Part shown: piece after piece, positions 19,401 through 29,761 of the stretch | Layout: each line of letters starts with the position of its first letter | How positions within the stretch are numbered: position 1 is the stretch's first letter | Origin: Entamoeba histolytica HM-1:IMSS | Lineage: Eukaryota; Evosea; Mastigamoebida; Endamoebidae | Reading direction: 5' to 3' | DNA length: 64,000 bases | NCBI RefSeq assembly: GCF_000208925.1 | Contig: NW_001914869.1 | Location: 95,842 to 159,841, forward strand | Notes under the pieces: model-generated | Database searches by the model: none | Told to the model about the DNA's origin: nothing | What the model saw: only the letters and a program-made list of their open reading frames with translations | Program-made: the position numbers and the translations under genes

Positions 19401-21542
19401 TTATGGTTGGATGACGAGGTGAGAGTACTTTGGTACTTCCTTACCAATCATATTCTTGTCTAAGACAATCTTAGCATCAAGGACAAGGAATTCTTCATAA
19501 GAGACAGCAAGTGGATTAATATCAACTTCTGAGATTTCTGGGAAGTCCATAATCATCTTTGAGAATTGGACAAGGATCTTCTTAAGTCCTTCAACATCAC
19601 AAGCTGGCATTCCTCTGTATCCTCTTAATAATTTAGAAATCTTAGTTCCATCAATAAGTCTATCAGCTTCTTGTAATCCAATTGGTGGAAGAGCAATATT
19701 AGTATCTTTGTATAATTCAACAGTAACACCTCCCATACCAAAGACAATGACTGGACCGAATAATGGATCTTTCTTGCATCCAATGATACATTCATATTTA
19801 AATCCAACCATCTTTTCAAGGAGAACTCCATGAATTCTAGCTTCTGGTTTCTTTTCTTTAACAGATGTCATAATGTCTCTGTAAGCCTTTCTAATTTCTT
19901 CTTCAGTTGTTAATTTAACTTTAACTCCTCCAACATCAGTCTTGTGCATAATATCTGGTGAAAGAATTTTCATGACAACTGGTGTTCCAATTTTCATAGC
20001 TTCAGCAACTGCTTCGTCTTCAGTTGAGGCTTTAGCCATACCTTTAATTGGAATTCCATATTTAGAGAACATCATCTTTCCTTCATATTCAGTGAATGTT
20101 GTTCTTCCATCAGCAACAACATCAGCAATAAGTTTCTTAGCTCCTTCATAATCAACTTGAACATCAAGATATTTTGGAATTTCCTTTAATTTAGCAGCAA
20201 TGTCTGGATGTCTCATAATATAACCAAATGCAGTAACAGCTCTTTCTGGTGTTTCAAAGTTTGGAATCTTTCCTTCTTCAAGAATCTTGACACCAGCTTC
20301 GACTTCTGATTGACCCATCCATGAGGCAAGGACTGGTTTTTGATATGGTCCATGTTCAACTAATGATTTAGCAACAGCAACTGGATCAGTCATAGCTTGT
20401 GGAGTTAAGACAACAACAACTCCGTCAATTTGTGGATCCTTAATAACAATATCAAGAGTCTTTTGGTAAACACCAGCAGTAGCATCACCAAGAACATCAA
20501 CTGGATTAGAATGTGACCAGAATGGTGAAAGGAATGCATTAAGTTCATTCATAGTAGATTCTGAAAGTTTAGCAAGATGACCATGAACTGAAACAAGTCT
20601 ATCAGTTGAAATAACACCAGGTCCTCCAGCATTAGTAATAATGCAAAGTCTGTTATTTTGTGGAATATTTTGGGTAGCAAGGACGTGAGCACAATCCCAA
20701 AGATCACAAATTGAATCTACACGAATACATCCACATCTATCAAAGACTGCATCATAAACTGCATCATTTCCAGCAAGTGATCCAGTATGTGACATAGCAG
20801 CAGCAGCTCCTTCTGATGATTTACCAGCTTTAAGTAAGATAATTGGTTTGTCAGCAGCAAATTCACGAGCTCTTAAGACAAATTTCTTAGCATCTTTAAT
20901 TGATTCAATGTACATAAGAATTGAAGTGACTTTTGGATCTTTAGCAAAGAATTCAAAAAGATCAGCATAATCAGTATCAATTGATGATCCAATTGAAACA
21001 AAGTATGAGAATCCAACATGTTGATTAGCAGCCCAATCAAGAATAGCAGTACAAAGGGCTCCTGATTGTGAAATGAAGGCAACTCCTCCAGCTTCTGGCA
21101 TAACTGAAGCAAATGATGCATTAACTCCGTCTCTTGGATTGATAATACCAAGACAGTTTGGACCAATCATTCTCATGTTGTATTTTTGGCAAGTTGCTTG
21201 AATTTCAATACACATTTTCTTTCCTTCTTCTCCAGCTTCAGCAAAACCAGCAGTAATGATAATAAGTCCTTTAACACCAGCTTCACCACATTCAATACAT
21301 ACACCTGGTACAAATTTAGCTGGAATAGCAATAACTGCAAGATCTACTTTCTCTTCAATTTGTCCAATCTTAGCATAACATTTCTTTCCAAAAAGTTCTG
21401 GTTTTCTTCCAACTGGATATAAATTTCCTTTATATCCTCCTTTAATCATATTATTCATAACAGCATATCCAACAGATTCTTTTCTGTCAGATGCACCAAT
21501 AACGGCAACTGATTTTGGATTGAAGAGTGGCTCAAATTGCAT
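19401..21542 (-). CDS. Acetyl-CoA synthetase (ADP-forming), fused alpha-beta type
   Basis: This enzyme converts acetyl-CoA, ADP and phosphate to acetate, CoA and ATP and is a main ATP source in the glycolytic cytosol of Entamoeba. The 713-aa chain has the CoA-binding alpha part (VAVIGASDRKESVG, IGPNCLGIINP), the phosphohistidine block SHTGSLAG with His252, and a C-terminal ATP-grasp part with MHKTDVGGV containing His533, plus DINPLAV. The numbering agrees with the active-site His252 and His533 described for the E. histolytica enzyme. Codons are more C/G-ending than in neighbours (GCA-rich, AAG, GGT), as in highly expressed genes. The family is otherwise archaeal/bacterial, so ancient transfer is likely. 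Confidence 0.97.
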   Translation of the reverse strand: MQFEPLFNPKSVAVIGASDRKESVGYAVMNNMIKGGYKGNLYPVGRKPELFGKKCYAKIGQIEEKVDLAVIAIPAKFVPGVCIECGEAGVKGLIIITAGFAEAGEEGKKMCIEIQATCQKYNMRMIGPNCLGIINPRDGVNASFASVMPEAGGVAFISQSGALCTAILDWAANQHVGFSYFVSIGSSIDTDYADLFEFFAKDPKVTSILMYIESIKDAKKFVLRAREFAADKPIILLKAGKSSEGAAAAMSHTGSLAGNDAVYDAVFDRCGCIRVDSICDLWDCAHVLATQNIPQNNRLCIITNAGGPGVISTDRLVSVHGHLAKLSESTMNELNAFLSPFWSHSNPVDVLGDATAGVYQKTLDIVIKDPQIDGVVVVLTPQAMTDPVAVAKSLVEHGPYQKPVLASWMGQSEVEAGVKILEEGKIPNFETPERAVTAFGYIMRHPDIAAKLKEIPKYLDVQVDYEGAKKLIADVVADGRTTFTEYEGKMMFSKYGIPIKGMAKASTEDEAVAEAMKIGTPVVMKILSPDIMHKTDVGGVKVKLTTEEEIRKAYRDIMTSVKEKKPEARIHGVLLEKMVGFKYECIIGCKKDPLFGPVIVFGMGGVTVELYKDTNIALPPIGLQEADRLIDGTKISKLLRGYRGMPACDVEGLKKILVQFSKMIMDFPEISEVDINPLAVSYEEFLVLDAKIVLDKNMIGKEVPKYSHLVIQP

Positions 21543-21615
21543 TGTAATGATGTTAGTTTTTTCATCTACCCTATTTAAATCATAATATTCGTGGATCCTC
21601 GTGGACTTTACTTGT

Positions 21616-21625
21616 AAAGGGTTTA
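21616..21625 (-). promoter_or_regulatory. Telo-box-like motif before acetyl-CoA synthetase
   Basis: The + strand reads AAAGGGTTTA, so the gene strand reads TAAACCCTTT, 74 bases before the ATG at 21542. It is part of the recurring AAACCC-type motif set in this window. Function is inferred. Confidence 0.4.
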
Positions 21626-22100
21626 TCTCTTCTTTTTATTTTCTTCTTGCTCTATTCTTATTTTTTTGTTTTTTTTTTTTTTTCTGACACTCCCACTTCT
21701 TCATTCTACTTCCTCTTATGTAACTATTCCAGAATTAGATAGAATATATAGATTATTCCACATCATCTTTTTTGAAGTTTTTTTTCTTTTTATTCTCTTT
21801 TTTTTAGTTCTTGATTTCATTTATCTTACTGTAATACTCAGACTTGATTTGTTTTTAAATCTTCAATAATTTTCTTGGAATGCTCTCAGATAATTAATTC
21901 TACTGAACTTCAACTTTTTTTTTTGAAAAATTTACTATTCTTTTATTACTCTTATAAAAACTCGACGATTTATTTTTAATTCTTTTAAATTAATAACAAC
22001 AAATTCTTCTTCTATTGTATTATTGTTATATATAACGATTTATAATAAATTCAAGAAAAGAGAAAAATCAATAGAATAAAGAAATTTTTCTTTTGTACAA

Positions 22101-22108
22101 AAACCCTT
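22101..22108 (+). promoter_or_regulatory. Telo-box-like AAACCCTT before the DPR-repeat gene
   Basis: AAACCCTT lies 117 bases before the ATG at 22218. It is farther from the start than in most other examples, so support is weaker. Confidence 0.3.
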
Positions 22109-22217
22109 CAAAAAAAAAGAAAGAATTGATTATTTTTCATTTTATTGTATACCTGGATATTTTGTAGTTATAACCTGTATAAAAGGTAGTAAAACAGATC
22201 TTGTTATATAATTCGTT

Positions 22218-23954
22218 ATGTCAGCCTCTGAAATACAGCCTAATAACGGAGGAGACCCATTTATATTTGTAGTCAATAAAAATACTGATTGGAACACACC
22301 TTATAAACCACAAGCAGCAGTAGGAACAAATAGAGTGTCTATGTTAATTAAACAGCCTCAAGAGCAAAAAAGTAATAATACACAAGAAATGAAACAAGAG
22401 AGAAGAGAAAGAGGGGGAGAAATAGCAAATCAAGGGAATAAGCGGAATGTTGAGAAAATAAATGAGAGAATTAATTATAATGAATATCTTGGGAACATAC
22501 ATAAATATCGAATGAGAGGTGCTAACAAACATTTATTCATTGCATATTATACATTGTTTGTAAAACCTGTCTTTGAAATCTATCAAAAAACATCAAAAAT
22601 TCGAGATATTACACAATATACTAAAGATGTATCAAATGCATATGGAGTAGATCCAAATCGATGTTCTTCAATGTTTGATACATTAAATAGATGGCTTTAT
22701 TCATCAAGTGGATTAACTAAAGGACCTGATTCAATTTTATTTCGGTCAAGTGAACCATTTTTAAAAAATATTGATAATAGACAACCAAGTGATTATCCAT
22801 ATTATCAAACAACAAATACAACAGGATATCAACAAAAAGAACCATTCAATGGAATTAGTGAACTTCCACGGGATGTTAAAACAGCTATTGACCAAACTAA
22901 AAAACCAGCACCAATGAAACCTATTCCACGTTATCCTGCACCTTATCCTTTTGGTTATGACAAAGACAATCGAGATCAAAGATATCCTAGAGGTTATGAT
23001 GATCCTTATTATGATGATCCTCGTTTCGACCCAAGATATTCATCATCTAGATTCGACCCACGCTTTGACCCAAGGTATGACCCTCGTTTTGAACGATTTG
23101 ATATGAGATATGATCCAAGATATGATCGGTATGATCCTAGATATGATCCAAGGTATGATCGGTATGATCCTAGATATGACAATACCACTGACCCTAGAAT
23201 TGATATGAGGAATGATCCTCGACTTGACCCTCGACTTAACTATGACACTCGTTATGATCGTTTGGAACGTGGCATTCAACAACTAGAACGACCAAATGAA
23301 CGTACACCCCTCGAACGGGGTGCTTCTATTGACCGTCCACCTATTGACACTAAACCATCTCTGGACAAAGTCTCCGAACGCACTCCACAAGACCTTCAAA
23401 GTCGTCCTCAAGTAGACAGAACCCAACGTGTCGGGCTAACAGACATTCGACCACCTCCTCTTAACGACCCTAGGGATCTTCGTGACCCACGTCTTATGGA
23501 TTCTAGGTTCGACCCTCGGTATGACAATCGCTATCTTAGAGATCCTCGTTATTTATCTGATCCTAGGTATGAGCGTGACCCTTTCTCTCGTGACCCAAGA
23601 TATATGGGAGACCCTCGTGCTCCATTCGAGCGTAACCCATTAGAACGTGATCCTCGTATGGATCCAAGAGCACCATTAGATAGACCTCCTATGGACAGAC
23701 CTCCTTTAGATCCAAGAGCTTCCATAGACAGACCTCCTATTGATGCAAGAGCACCAATTGACCGACCTCCTTTAGAAAGAACACCATTAGACCGAGATCC
23801 ACGTATTCCAATTGATCGACCACCTATTGAACGAGACCCTCGTTTAAATACAGACATTCACGATAGGTCAGAAAGAATTGACCGAAGTGATCGTTCTGGG
23901 GCTGAGAAAAAGAGAAACTTCTTACCAATTAACAACAATCCACCACCTAAATAA
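22218..23954 (+). CDS. DPR/DRPP-repeat low-complexity protein with conserved N-terminal domain
   Basis: The 578-aa protein has two parts. Residues about 80-200 form a folded-looking helical domain (GNIHKYRMRGANKHLFIAYY, then VFEIYQKTSK and SSMFDTLNRWLYSS). From about residue 235 to the end it is a run of Asp-Pro-Arg-Tyr/Phe units that change into DRPP(I/L) and ERDPR units. The tail is highly charged and disordered. The repeat DNA is richer in C and G than surrounding genes because of Arg and Pro codons. The same kind of C-terminus is cut by the left edge of the window, so a second gene copy exists about 22 kb away. Such Arg/Asp-rich tails occur in RNA-processing proteins. I do not assign a function. 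Confidence 0.8.
   Translation: MSASEIQPNNGGDPFIFVVNKNTDWNTPYKPQAAVGTNRVSMLIKQPQEQKSNNTQEMKQERRERGGEIANQGNKRNVEKINERINYNEYLGNIHKYRMRGANKHLFIAYYTLFVKPVFEIYQKTSKIRDITQYTKDVSNAYGVDPNRCSSMFDTLNRWLYSSSGLTKGPDSILFRSSEPFLKNIDNRQPSDYPYYQTTNTTGYQQKEPFNGISELPRDVKTAIDQTKKPAPMKPIPRYPAPYPFGYDKDNRDQRYPRGYDDPYYDDPRFDPRYSSSRFDPRFDPRYDPRFERFDMRYDPRYDRYDPRYDPRYDRYDPRYDNTTDPRIDMRNDPRLDPRLNYDTRYDRLERGIQQLERPNERTPLERGASIDRPPIDTKPSLDKVSERTPQDLQSRPQVDRTQRVGLTDIRPPPLNDPRDLRDPRLMDSRFDPRYDNRYLRDPRYLSDPRYERDPFSRDPRYMGDPRAPFERNPLERDPRMDPRAPLDRPPMDRPPLDPRASIDRPPIDARAPIDRPPLERTPLDRDPRIPIDRPPIERDPRLNTDIHDRSERIDRSDRSGAEKKRNFLPINNNPPPK
23106..23171 (+). repeat. 33-bp tandem repeat (two units) in the DPR-repeat gene
   Basis: Two nearly identical 33-base units (AGATATGATCCAAGATATGA and onward) encode the 11-residue unit RYDPRYDRYDP. 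One base differs between them (AAGATATG against AAGGTATG). This looks like a recent unit duplication within the repeat tail. Confidence 0.85.
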
Positions 23955-25057
23955 CCAAGAATTTTTCACATTCTTTTTAGTTTATTTTTCAAATGAAATT
24001 CAAACAAAGATAATTAAGAAAACTTTCATTTAACTTAACGAGCTTCTTTCAGTAAAAAATTAATAAGTCATTTTATATTAGTTGATAGGTATATAATTGT
24101 ATCAGAGAATTAGCTATTATTTAATACTTTTATTTTATACTTTGTACTTAATTTATTTTTTCTTGTCATTACTAATAAGTTTATAATTTGCAAGCAATAA
24201 GAAGTTATTTTAAATGACTTTAACCAATAGTCGTTGATTTGTGTCTAGTCTTATAAACTTTTCATGATTATCTTGGAAAAAATATTTTACCAAACCTTGT
24301 TCTAAACTTGATTTAAATTAAATAACTATTCTTAAAAGACAAAATTACTCATTTGATAAAAACCACCATACAACAAAAAGTCTTTTGTAAGATACTTTCT
24401 AAATAAATAATTATTGTTGAGTTACATCAATCACAAATCAAATTTTATCCTTGTCTTTTTCTACACTTCCATATAAAATTTATTCAAATAATGTTTATTT
24501 CCTTAACATAGAAAACTCATAGTTAGTCTTTATTAACTTTGATAAATTTTGTATTGAAAGTATAAAAATACTCCATCACAACTAATTTTGTTAGTTTCAC
24601 TCTTTATTAAATGAAAAAAAGAGTGTCATAAAAAACTACTTATATTATTTTAAAGGCAAGAAGTTATGTCTTTCCTCATCTATATTTGGTATTGATAAAA
24701 TTATATGTTGATTCTGAATTATTAAAAAATTAAATTATAAATGAGTATTAGTTTATTTACATTATTCTTTAATAATCATTATCAAAACTATGTAAATTAT
24801 TTTCTATATTTTGTGTTGATACTTTTTTTATTAATAACCAGTTAAGATATTCAAGAAAAATAAACAGATATTCAATTGTATTTATAATAAGTAATTGATT
24901 TAATTACTAATAAACGTTAAAAAAATTATTATTATCATTTAAATAATTGAAATTTAAATCAAAATGAAAACTATTATGATTTAAAACTTATTATAAAAAT
25001 CGATTTTAAGTAATATTAAAAATAAAACTAATGTATCGTATGTGTTGAGTTAAATTT
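23955..25057. other. AT-rich intergenic region without recognised features
   Basis: This 1.1-kb stretch separates two convergent genes (DPR-repeat and CCT6). I see no frame longer than background, no RNA-gene fold and no match to the other repeats in the window. Confidence 0.6.
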
Positions 25058-26689
25058 TTAATTAAATTGTCCAGCATCAGCTCCTGCAGGTCGATTCTTA
25101 GCTGATCCACACCTCATTACAACATCAATTAACATTAATTGAGATGCAAGTACACTGGCTAATTGAATCATTTGTTTCTTAACTCTAATTCCATCCCAAA
25201 TATCATCTATTTCTTTAAATGCTCCTGTTTCAATATCAACTCCTCCAATTTTTCCTTCTAAAATATTATCTTCTAATTCATATAATCGTTCAATAACATC
25301 ATATCCACTATTTTCTATTAATGTTTTTGGTATAATTAACATTGCATTTCCCATTACTTCAACTCCTAATTTTGCTTTTCCTTTAACACTTTTAGCAAAT
25401 TCTTTTAATTCTTTCCAACATTGTAACTCAAATGCTCCTGCTCCTAAAACTATTCCTCCATCTTCCATAGCATTTTTACATGCTCTTAATCCATCTCTAA
25501 TTGTATCTTTAATTTGTTCAATTTCTTGATCATCAGATCCTCTAATAAGAATAGTACATGACTTTGGATGTTCACATTCTTCTACAAACGTATATTTCTC
25601 TTCTCCAATAACTGTCTCATATACATGTCCAGCATGTCCTAAACATTCAAATGGAATTTCATTTTCAAAACTATTTAATGCTACTCCTCCACATGCAAGA
25701 GTTAATCTTTCCATATTTCTTCTTTTAGCTCTTCTTAATCCCATAACTTTTGCAGCTGCAAGTTTATCAAGACTTGGTTGATCAATTCCTTTTTGATTTA
25801 CAACAAGAAGTCCAACATCTTCTCCAATATTTCTCAACTAANNNNNNNNNNNNNNNNNNNNNNNNNNNNNNNNNNNNNNNNNNNNNNNNNNNNNNNNNNN
25901 NNNNNNNNNNNNNNNNNNNNNNNNNNNNNNNNNNNNNNNNNTACATGTTAATACAAATACATTTTCTTATATCATGAGGCATTCCTGGATGTCGAGTTCC
26001 ATGATCCATGACTAATCCTTTAATAAGTTCTGTATTTGTTGCAAATTTATGTTTCATACTTTGGATTTCTACCATAAACAAATCAATGGTATTATCAATT
26101 TTAATAAGTTTTACTGCATCAACAATCATTTTTGATAATTGATCTACAAAGTCTATAGTAATTTTTGTTCCAATAACACTTTTTACTGCATGTTCAAGAA
26201 CTAATTGATCATTACAATCAATCTTCTTTACAACTTTTGGTAAATAATCAAATAAATGTTGTCTTGCTAATTCAATCCCTTCAACTAACAATCTTGGATG
26301 AATTCCTTCATTTAAATATGGTTCACATAGTTTCATAATTTCACCACACAACAATACAGTAGATGTAGTTCCATCTCCAACAATATCATCTTGTGATGTA
26401 GCAGCACGTGCAATAAGATTTGCAGTTGGATGTTGAATATGCTATAATGTAAGTAGATCAATAAAAAGAAAAGAAGAAATAACCAAACCATTTCATTAAG
26501 TAATACCCTGCCATCTTTAGTCAACTTAATTCCACCTGAACCACTAACTAACATCTTCAATGTTCCTTTTGGTCCTAAGTTTGTTTTTAATATTGCCTCT
26601 AACGATCTTGCTGCATGCATATTCATCATAAGAGATTGATCACGTCTACTTGCCTCGCTATTTTGATTTAATATCTTCAATGCACTCAT
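25058..26689 (-). CDS. CCT6: CCT/TRiC chaperonin subunit zeta (CCT6), interrupted by an assembly gap
   Basis: Exon 1 is 26689-26489 (67 codons: [18 protein letters not shown], then [13 protein letters not shown]). Exon 2 continues from 26441 with [18 protein letters not shown] and [10 protein letters not shown] down to the N block at 25941. After the block the C-terminal part (25840-25058) has [39 protein letters not shown]-type [15 protein letters not shown] and [15 protein letters not shown]. These are CCT6-specific sequences. The subunit takes part in the ATP-driven folding ring for actin, tubulin and WD40 proteins. Roughly 55 residues expected in this family are missing at the gap, more than 100 bases can hold. 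The ATG is only 12 bases from the stop of the upstream gene. Confidence 0.95.
25842..25941. other. Assembly gap (100 N) inside CCT6
   Basis: Exactly 100 N, the usual placeholder for a gap of unknown size. The base run on the CCT6 3' side begins TTAG on the gene strand, which may be an intron acceptor. Confidence 0.99.
26442..26488 (-). other. 47-bp spliceosomal intron in CCT6
   Basis: On the gene strand the intron runs from GTTTGG to TTATAG, between the codons for ...LLNEM and HIQHPTA.... Removing it restores a continuous CCT6 frame in phase 0. Size and borders fit Entamoeba introns. Confidence 0.92.
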
Positions 26690-26701
26690 TCACCCTTTGA
26701 A

Positions 26702-28549
26702 TTAAAAGTTCACTTCGCCGTTGTTTACTATTTTTGTTATAAAAAACATAAAATAAAAACTAGATGAATCACTTGACTCTTCTTTCTTTTGGTCATTGTC
26801 TTCATAAATTTCTTGAACAATCCCTTCAAGACTTCTTCCATTAACAATTGTTGAATTTAACTTAACTATTTTTTCAAGCATTGGTGATTGAATAAAATGA
26901 ACAATAGTACTAGATTCAAGACGTAAACAACGTACATGCGAATCAGTTAGAATAAGTTCTTCTACTTTAGCTTTGTTTATTACAAGTAGTTGAACAGCTG
27001 ATTCTTTTCCAATAGAGATTGTTTCTAATTCTATAGAATGATGAGGTGAAATAATTACTTCAGATGGATATTTGAAATTAAAATTATCAACACCATCTGA
27101 AACAGATATAACTTGATTAACTTTTAATTGTTCTAATCCATAGTGATAATTTGATAAAACTAAAGTATTAACTTCTAATTTCATTAATGAACAAATTAGT
27201 TCTTCACTTGGTTCTGACTTTAATTCAATTCTTTGTACTTTGAAAGGAATTTGACGAGAAAACAATTCAATTACATTCTCTAGAATTAAGTTTTGTACTT
27301 GAGTAGAAATAATGAATTTTATTGGTTTAGAGAATGAACTGAGCAAAAGTTTAGAATAACTAACTTTAAATTCTTTTAGTTGTTGACATTGGCAAACTGA
27401 TATAGAACATATCTTATTACCGTCTATACTTTTTAGTCTTTGACAATTTGTTAAATTAAGTGAATGTAATGTTAATTGTGGTAATTTTAATATAACTAAT
27501 TTCTTATAACTATCTAGAGTCACATCTTTAAGTTGTCTAAACTCTCTAAGATTCAACTCCTCAATGTTAGTATTTATCCTTAATTCTAAACTTTGAATAG
27601 ATGTAGGAAAATTTGTAGTTTTTAAATGGGTTAAATTTAATGAAGTCATATGAGTGCATAATCTCATCCCTTGAATGTCAATATTTACTAGCGATTCTGA
27701 AGAAATTATTTCAAGTGATTTTGGAACATATACCATTAAAGGTGAACCAACATTATCTATGTTTATACCTTCTAATAATGATCTTTGTAAATCAAGAAAT
27801 ACTTTTGAAGAACCTCCTTTTCTACGTATGAATGTTTCAATTAACCCACGTTTAATAATAAATTTGGTGAAAGACTCAGGAATATTATCTTCTAAATAGA
27901 ATTTAATTCCAGTATAAATGAATCGTGATACATCAAGACTAGGCCATGGAAATAATGATTCCCAATGCTGAAACAAAATTTTAATATTTGATAATTCGTT
28001 CATAAGTGTAATATCATTTTGTGAAATTTCAAAAACATAACCAATAAATGTGGTTTGTGGATTTGATTTAACAAGTTCATAAATTGGTTTAAATTTTTTA
28101 GCATGAATAACAAATAATATGTGTTTAGGTAATGATACGTTTTTTAAATTTTTGGGTATTGAATAAGAAAGAAGTATATTAACTTTTGAAAGTAATGGAA
28201 GCTCATTAAAATTAATTTGTGAAATTGATGTAATATAAATTTCAGATACATGAGAAGCAAAAGGCTCTCTTATCTTCTTTGATGAATCTTCACAATTTAA
28301 AATAAGTGTAGAATATTTAATATCATTTTCATTTAATTTTGATATATCAATAACTTTCTCTTTTATCCCACTAAAAAGAAGTTTTTGTTTTTCTGATAAT
28401 TGATTAAACCATCTATATTCTAATTTATAATTAATAACACTTTGATATATTCTCTTTGAGACACAAATAAAATCAATAAGAGATATTTCTTTAGGAAAAT
28501 AACCAAGAAGACATTGAATGAAAATTGACTCTAATTGTTTCTTGTACAT
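26702..28549 (-). CDS. Leucine-rich-repeat-like protein with F-box-like N-terminus (615 aa)
   Basis: The N-terminus (LLGYFPKEISLIDFICVSKR) resembles the short F-box-like helix pair seen at the start of many Entamoeba LRR proteins. The body has irregular leucine-rich units (SLVNIDIQGMRLC, SLNLTHLK, SLELRINTNIEELNL, SLNLTNCQRLKSIDG) between residues about 290 and 400, followed by more divergent units. The protein has an acidic Glu/Ser stretch near the end and a hydrophobic tail (FYFMFFITKIV) that may reflect a missed splice. A substrate-recognition or scaffold role is only a guess. The next gene, CCT6, starts 12 bases after the stop. Confidence 0.65.
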   Translation of the reverse strand: MYKKQLESIFIQCLLGYFPKEISLIDFICVSKRIYQSVINYKLEYRWFNQLSEKQKLLFSGIKEKVIDISKLNENDIKYSTLILNCEDSSKKIREPFASHVSEIYITSISQINFNELPLLSKVNILLSYSIPKNLKNVSLPKHILFVIHAKKFKPIYELVKSNPQTTFIGYVFEISQNDITLMNELSNIKILFQHWESLFPWPSLDVSRFIYTGIKFYLEDNIPESFTKFIIKRGLIETFIRRKGGSSKVFLDLQRSLLEGINIDNVGSPLMVYVPKSLEIISSESLVNIDIQGMRLCTHMTSLNLTHLKTTNFPTSIQSLELRINTNIEELNLREFRQLKDVTLDSYKKLVILKLPQLTLHSLNLTNCQRLKSIDGNKICSISVCQCQQLKEFKVSYSKLLLSSFSKPIKFIISTQVQNLILENVIELFSRQIPFKVQRIELKSEPSEELICSLMKLEVNTLVLSNYHYGLEQLKVNQVISVSDGVDNFNFKYPSEVIISPHHSIELETISIGKESAVQLLVINKAKVEELILTDSHVRCLRLESSTIVHFIQSPMLEKIVKLNSTIVNGRSLEGIVQEIYEDNDQKKEESSDSSSFYFMFFITKIVNNGEVNF

Positions 28550-28596
28550 ATAAACAATGAAATAAAAAAAAATTAATAAAAATTAACAAAAATAAA

Positions 28597-28604
28597 AACC
28601 CTTT
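28597..28604 (-). promoter_or_regulatory. Telo-box-like AAGGGTTT before the LRR-like gene
   Basis: The gene strand reads AAGGGTTT about 48 bases before the ATG at 28549, in the same distance range as several other genes in the window. Confidence 0.35.
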
Positions 28605-28642
28605 TCATTATGTTAATAACAATACTAATTATGATGTATAAA

Positions 28643-29605
28643 TCAAAGAAATATATCACATGTTACACCAAAATGGTCTGACATAAATGGATATTTTTTC
28701 CCACTTACCTGAAATTTATCTACACGACAATTCTTACAAGTAATAACTGGATTTTCATTTGGTTTTTTCCAATGAAACATATAATCTAATCGTGATTTAT
28801 CCATACATGATACTTCATAAGTAATTTCTGTATCACATGGTGTTTCAGTACCATTCTCATCAATAAATGAATCACCAAAAGTTACTGGTTGAATGCCATG
28901 ATTATCTCTAAGAAGTAAGTCAATAAGTTCTCCACTATCAAAATGAAAGTTTTGAAGAAATTCTGTATATTCTGGACTTTCTGTTGTTCCATCAGTTCCA
29001 GCCCTTCCATTTACATTAAAATCACCACAGCAAATCACAGGAAATGTATCATTATTACATTTCTTTTGAACAAATTTAGCATATTTCCTGATTTGACTTA
29101 ACCTTACATCTCTTGAGGGTTTGGCTTTCTCTGGGTCTAAAGTATAATCTGCTTGTGTATGTGTATTAAATACATGTAAATACTTATTAGACTGTATTTC
29201 AATTTTTGCATAAAGCACACCTTTAGAAGCAACAGCATCAGCATAAATACTTCTTTTATATAGTTTGAATTGATTCTCTACAATAGGAAATCTACTTATA
29301 ATAATTAATCCAGCATCACAAAGGAAGAGTGGAAACAAAGGTTTTTCTGTTTGAATTCGATACTTAAAACCAGCTTTTTTAGCTTTTTTTAATAATTTTT
29401 CTCTTCTCCAATTTAATTCCTTAAAGACTTCTTGAAAACAAATGATGTCAAAATCTTTTAATCGTTCTTTACAAAATACTTTCAATCTCGAATCTTTATG
29501 ATCATGTCCAGCTGCTGATATTAACATTGGTCTAAGATACATATTATATGTCAATATTCTAATTGGTTTATCTTCTACATCTATTGCAATGGTTTCTTCT
29601 GCCAT
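28643..29605 (-). CDS. Neutral sphingomyelinase-like phosphodiesterase (EEP superfamily)
   Basis: The 320-aa protein has the endonuclease/exonuclease/phosphatase fold motifs in the order typical for neutral sphingomyelinases: LTYNMYLRP with the first metal site, CFQEVF with the Mg-binding Glu, VFNTHTQAD, CGDFNVNG, and the final SDHFGV with the catalytic Asp-His pair. It has no membrane segments or signal peptide, unlike mammalian nSMase2, and is close in form to soluble bacterial-type enzymes. The likely reaction is hydrolysis of sphingomyelin or a related sphingophospholipid to ceramide and a phosphorylated head group. Substrate choice cannot be read from sequence. Confidence 0.88.
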   Translation of the reverse strand: MAEETIAIDVEDKPIRILTYNMYLRPMLISAAGHDHKDSRLKVFCKERLKDFDIICFQEVFKELNWRREKLLKKAKKAGFKYRIQTEKPLFPLFLCDAGLIIISRFPIVENQFKLYKRSIYADAVASKGVLYAKIEIQSNKYLHVFNTHTQADYTLDPEKAKPSRDVRLSQIRKYAKFVQKKCNNDTFPVICCGDFNVNGRAGTDGTTESPEYTEFLQNFHFDSGELIDLLLRDNHGIQPVTFGDSFIDENGTETPCDTEITYEVSCMDKSRLDYMFHWKKPNENPVITCKNCRVDKFQVSGKKYPFMSDHFGVTCDIFL

Positions 29606-29761
29606 TTTCTTGGTTTCTTTTTAAGTTCTTTCAAGAAAGTTCTTTCAATAACATAAAAATTAATGATATTAATTTTATTAAATAATAAAATGTTATTTTA
29701 TTCTAAATTTTTTTTCCAATTATAGTAAAAAATAATAAATTAAATTAAAGAAAATAGTATT

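Larger units (their letters stand above)
21543..22217. other. Divergent upstream region of acetyl-CoA synthetase and DPR-repeat genes
   Basis: This 675-base region is T-rich and has no credible gene; the 67-codon Phe-rich frame at 21666 is low-complexity. It holds AAAGGGTTTA at 21616 (74 bases before the synthetase ATG), a TTTAAATAGGG stretch nearer that start on the minus strand, and AAACCCTT at 22101 before the DPR-repeat gene. Confidence 0.6.

Noticed and set aside
21666..21869. 67-codon frame rich in Phe and Leu upstream of the DPR-repeat gene
   Set aside because: It is a translation of T-rich promoter DNA, low complexity, with no conserved pattern.
26730..26800. Possible 3' intron in the LRR-like gene (GTTTTT...TAG around the hydrophobic tail)
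   Set aside because: Borders are weak and no family comparison supports a particular splice.
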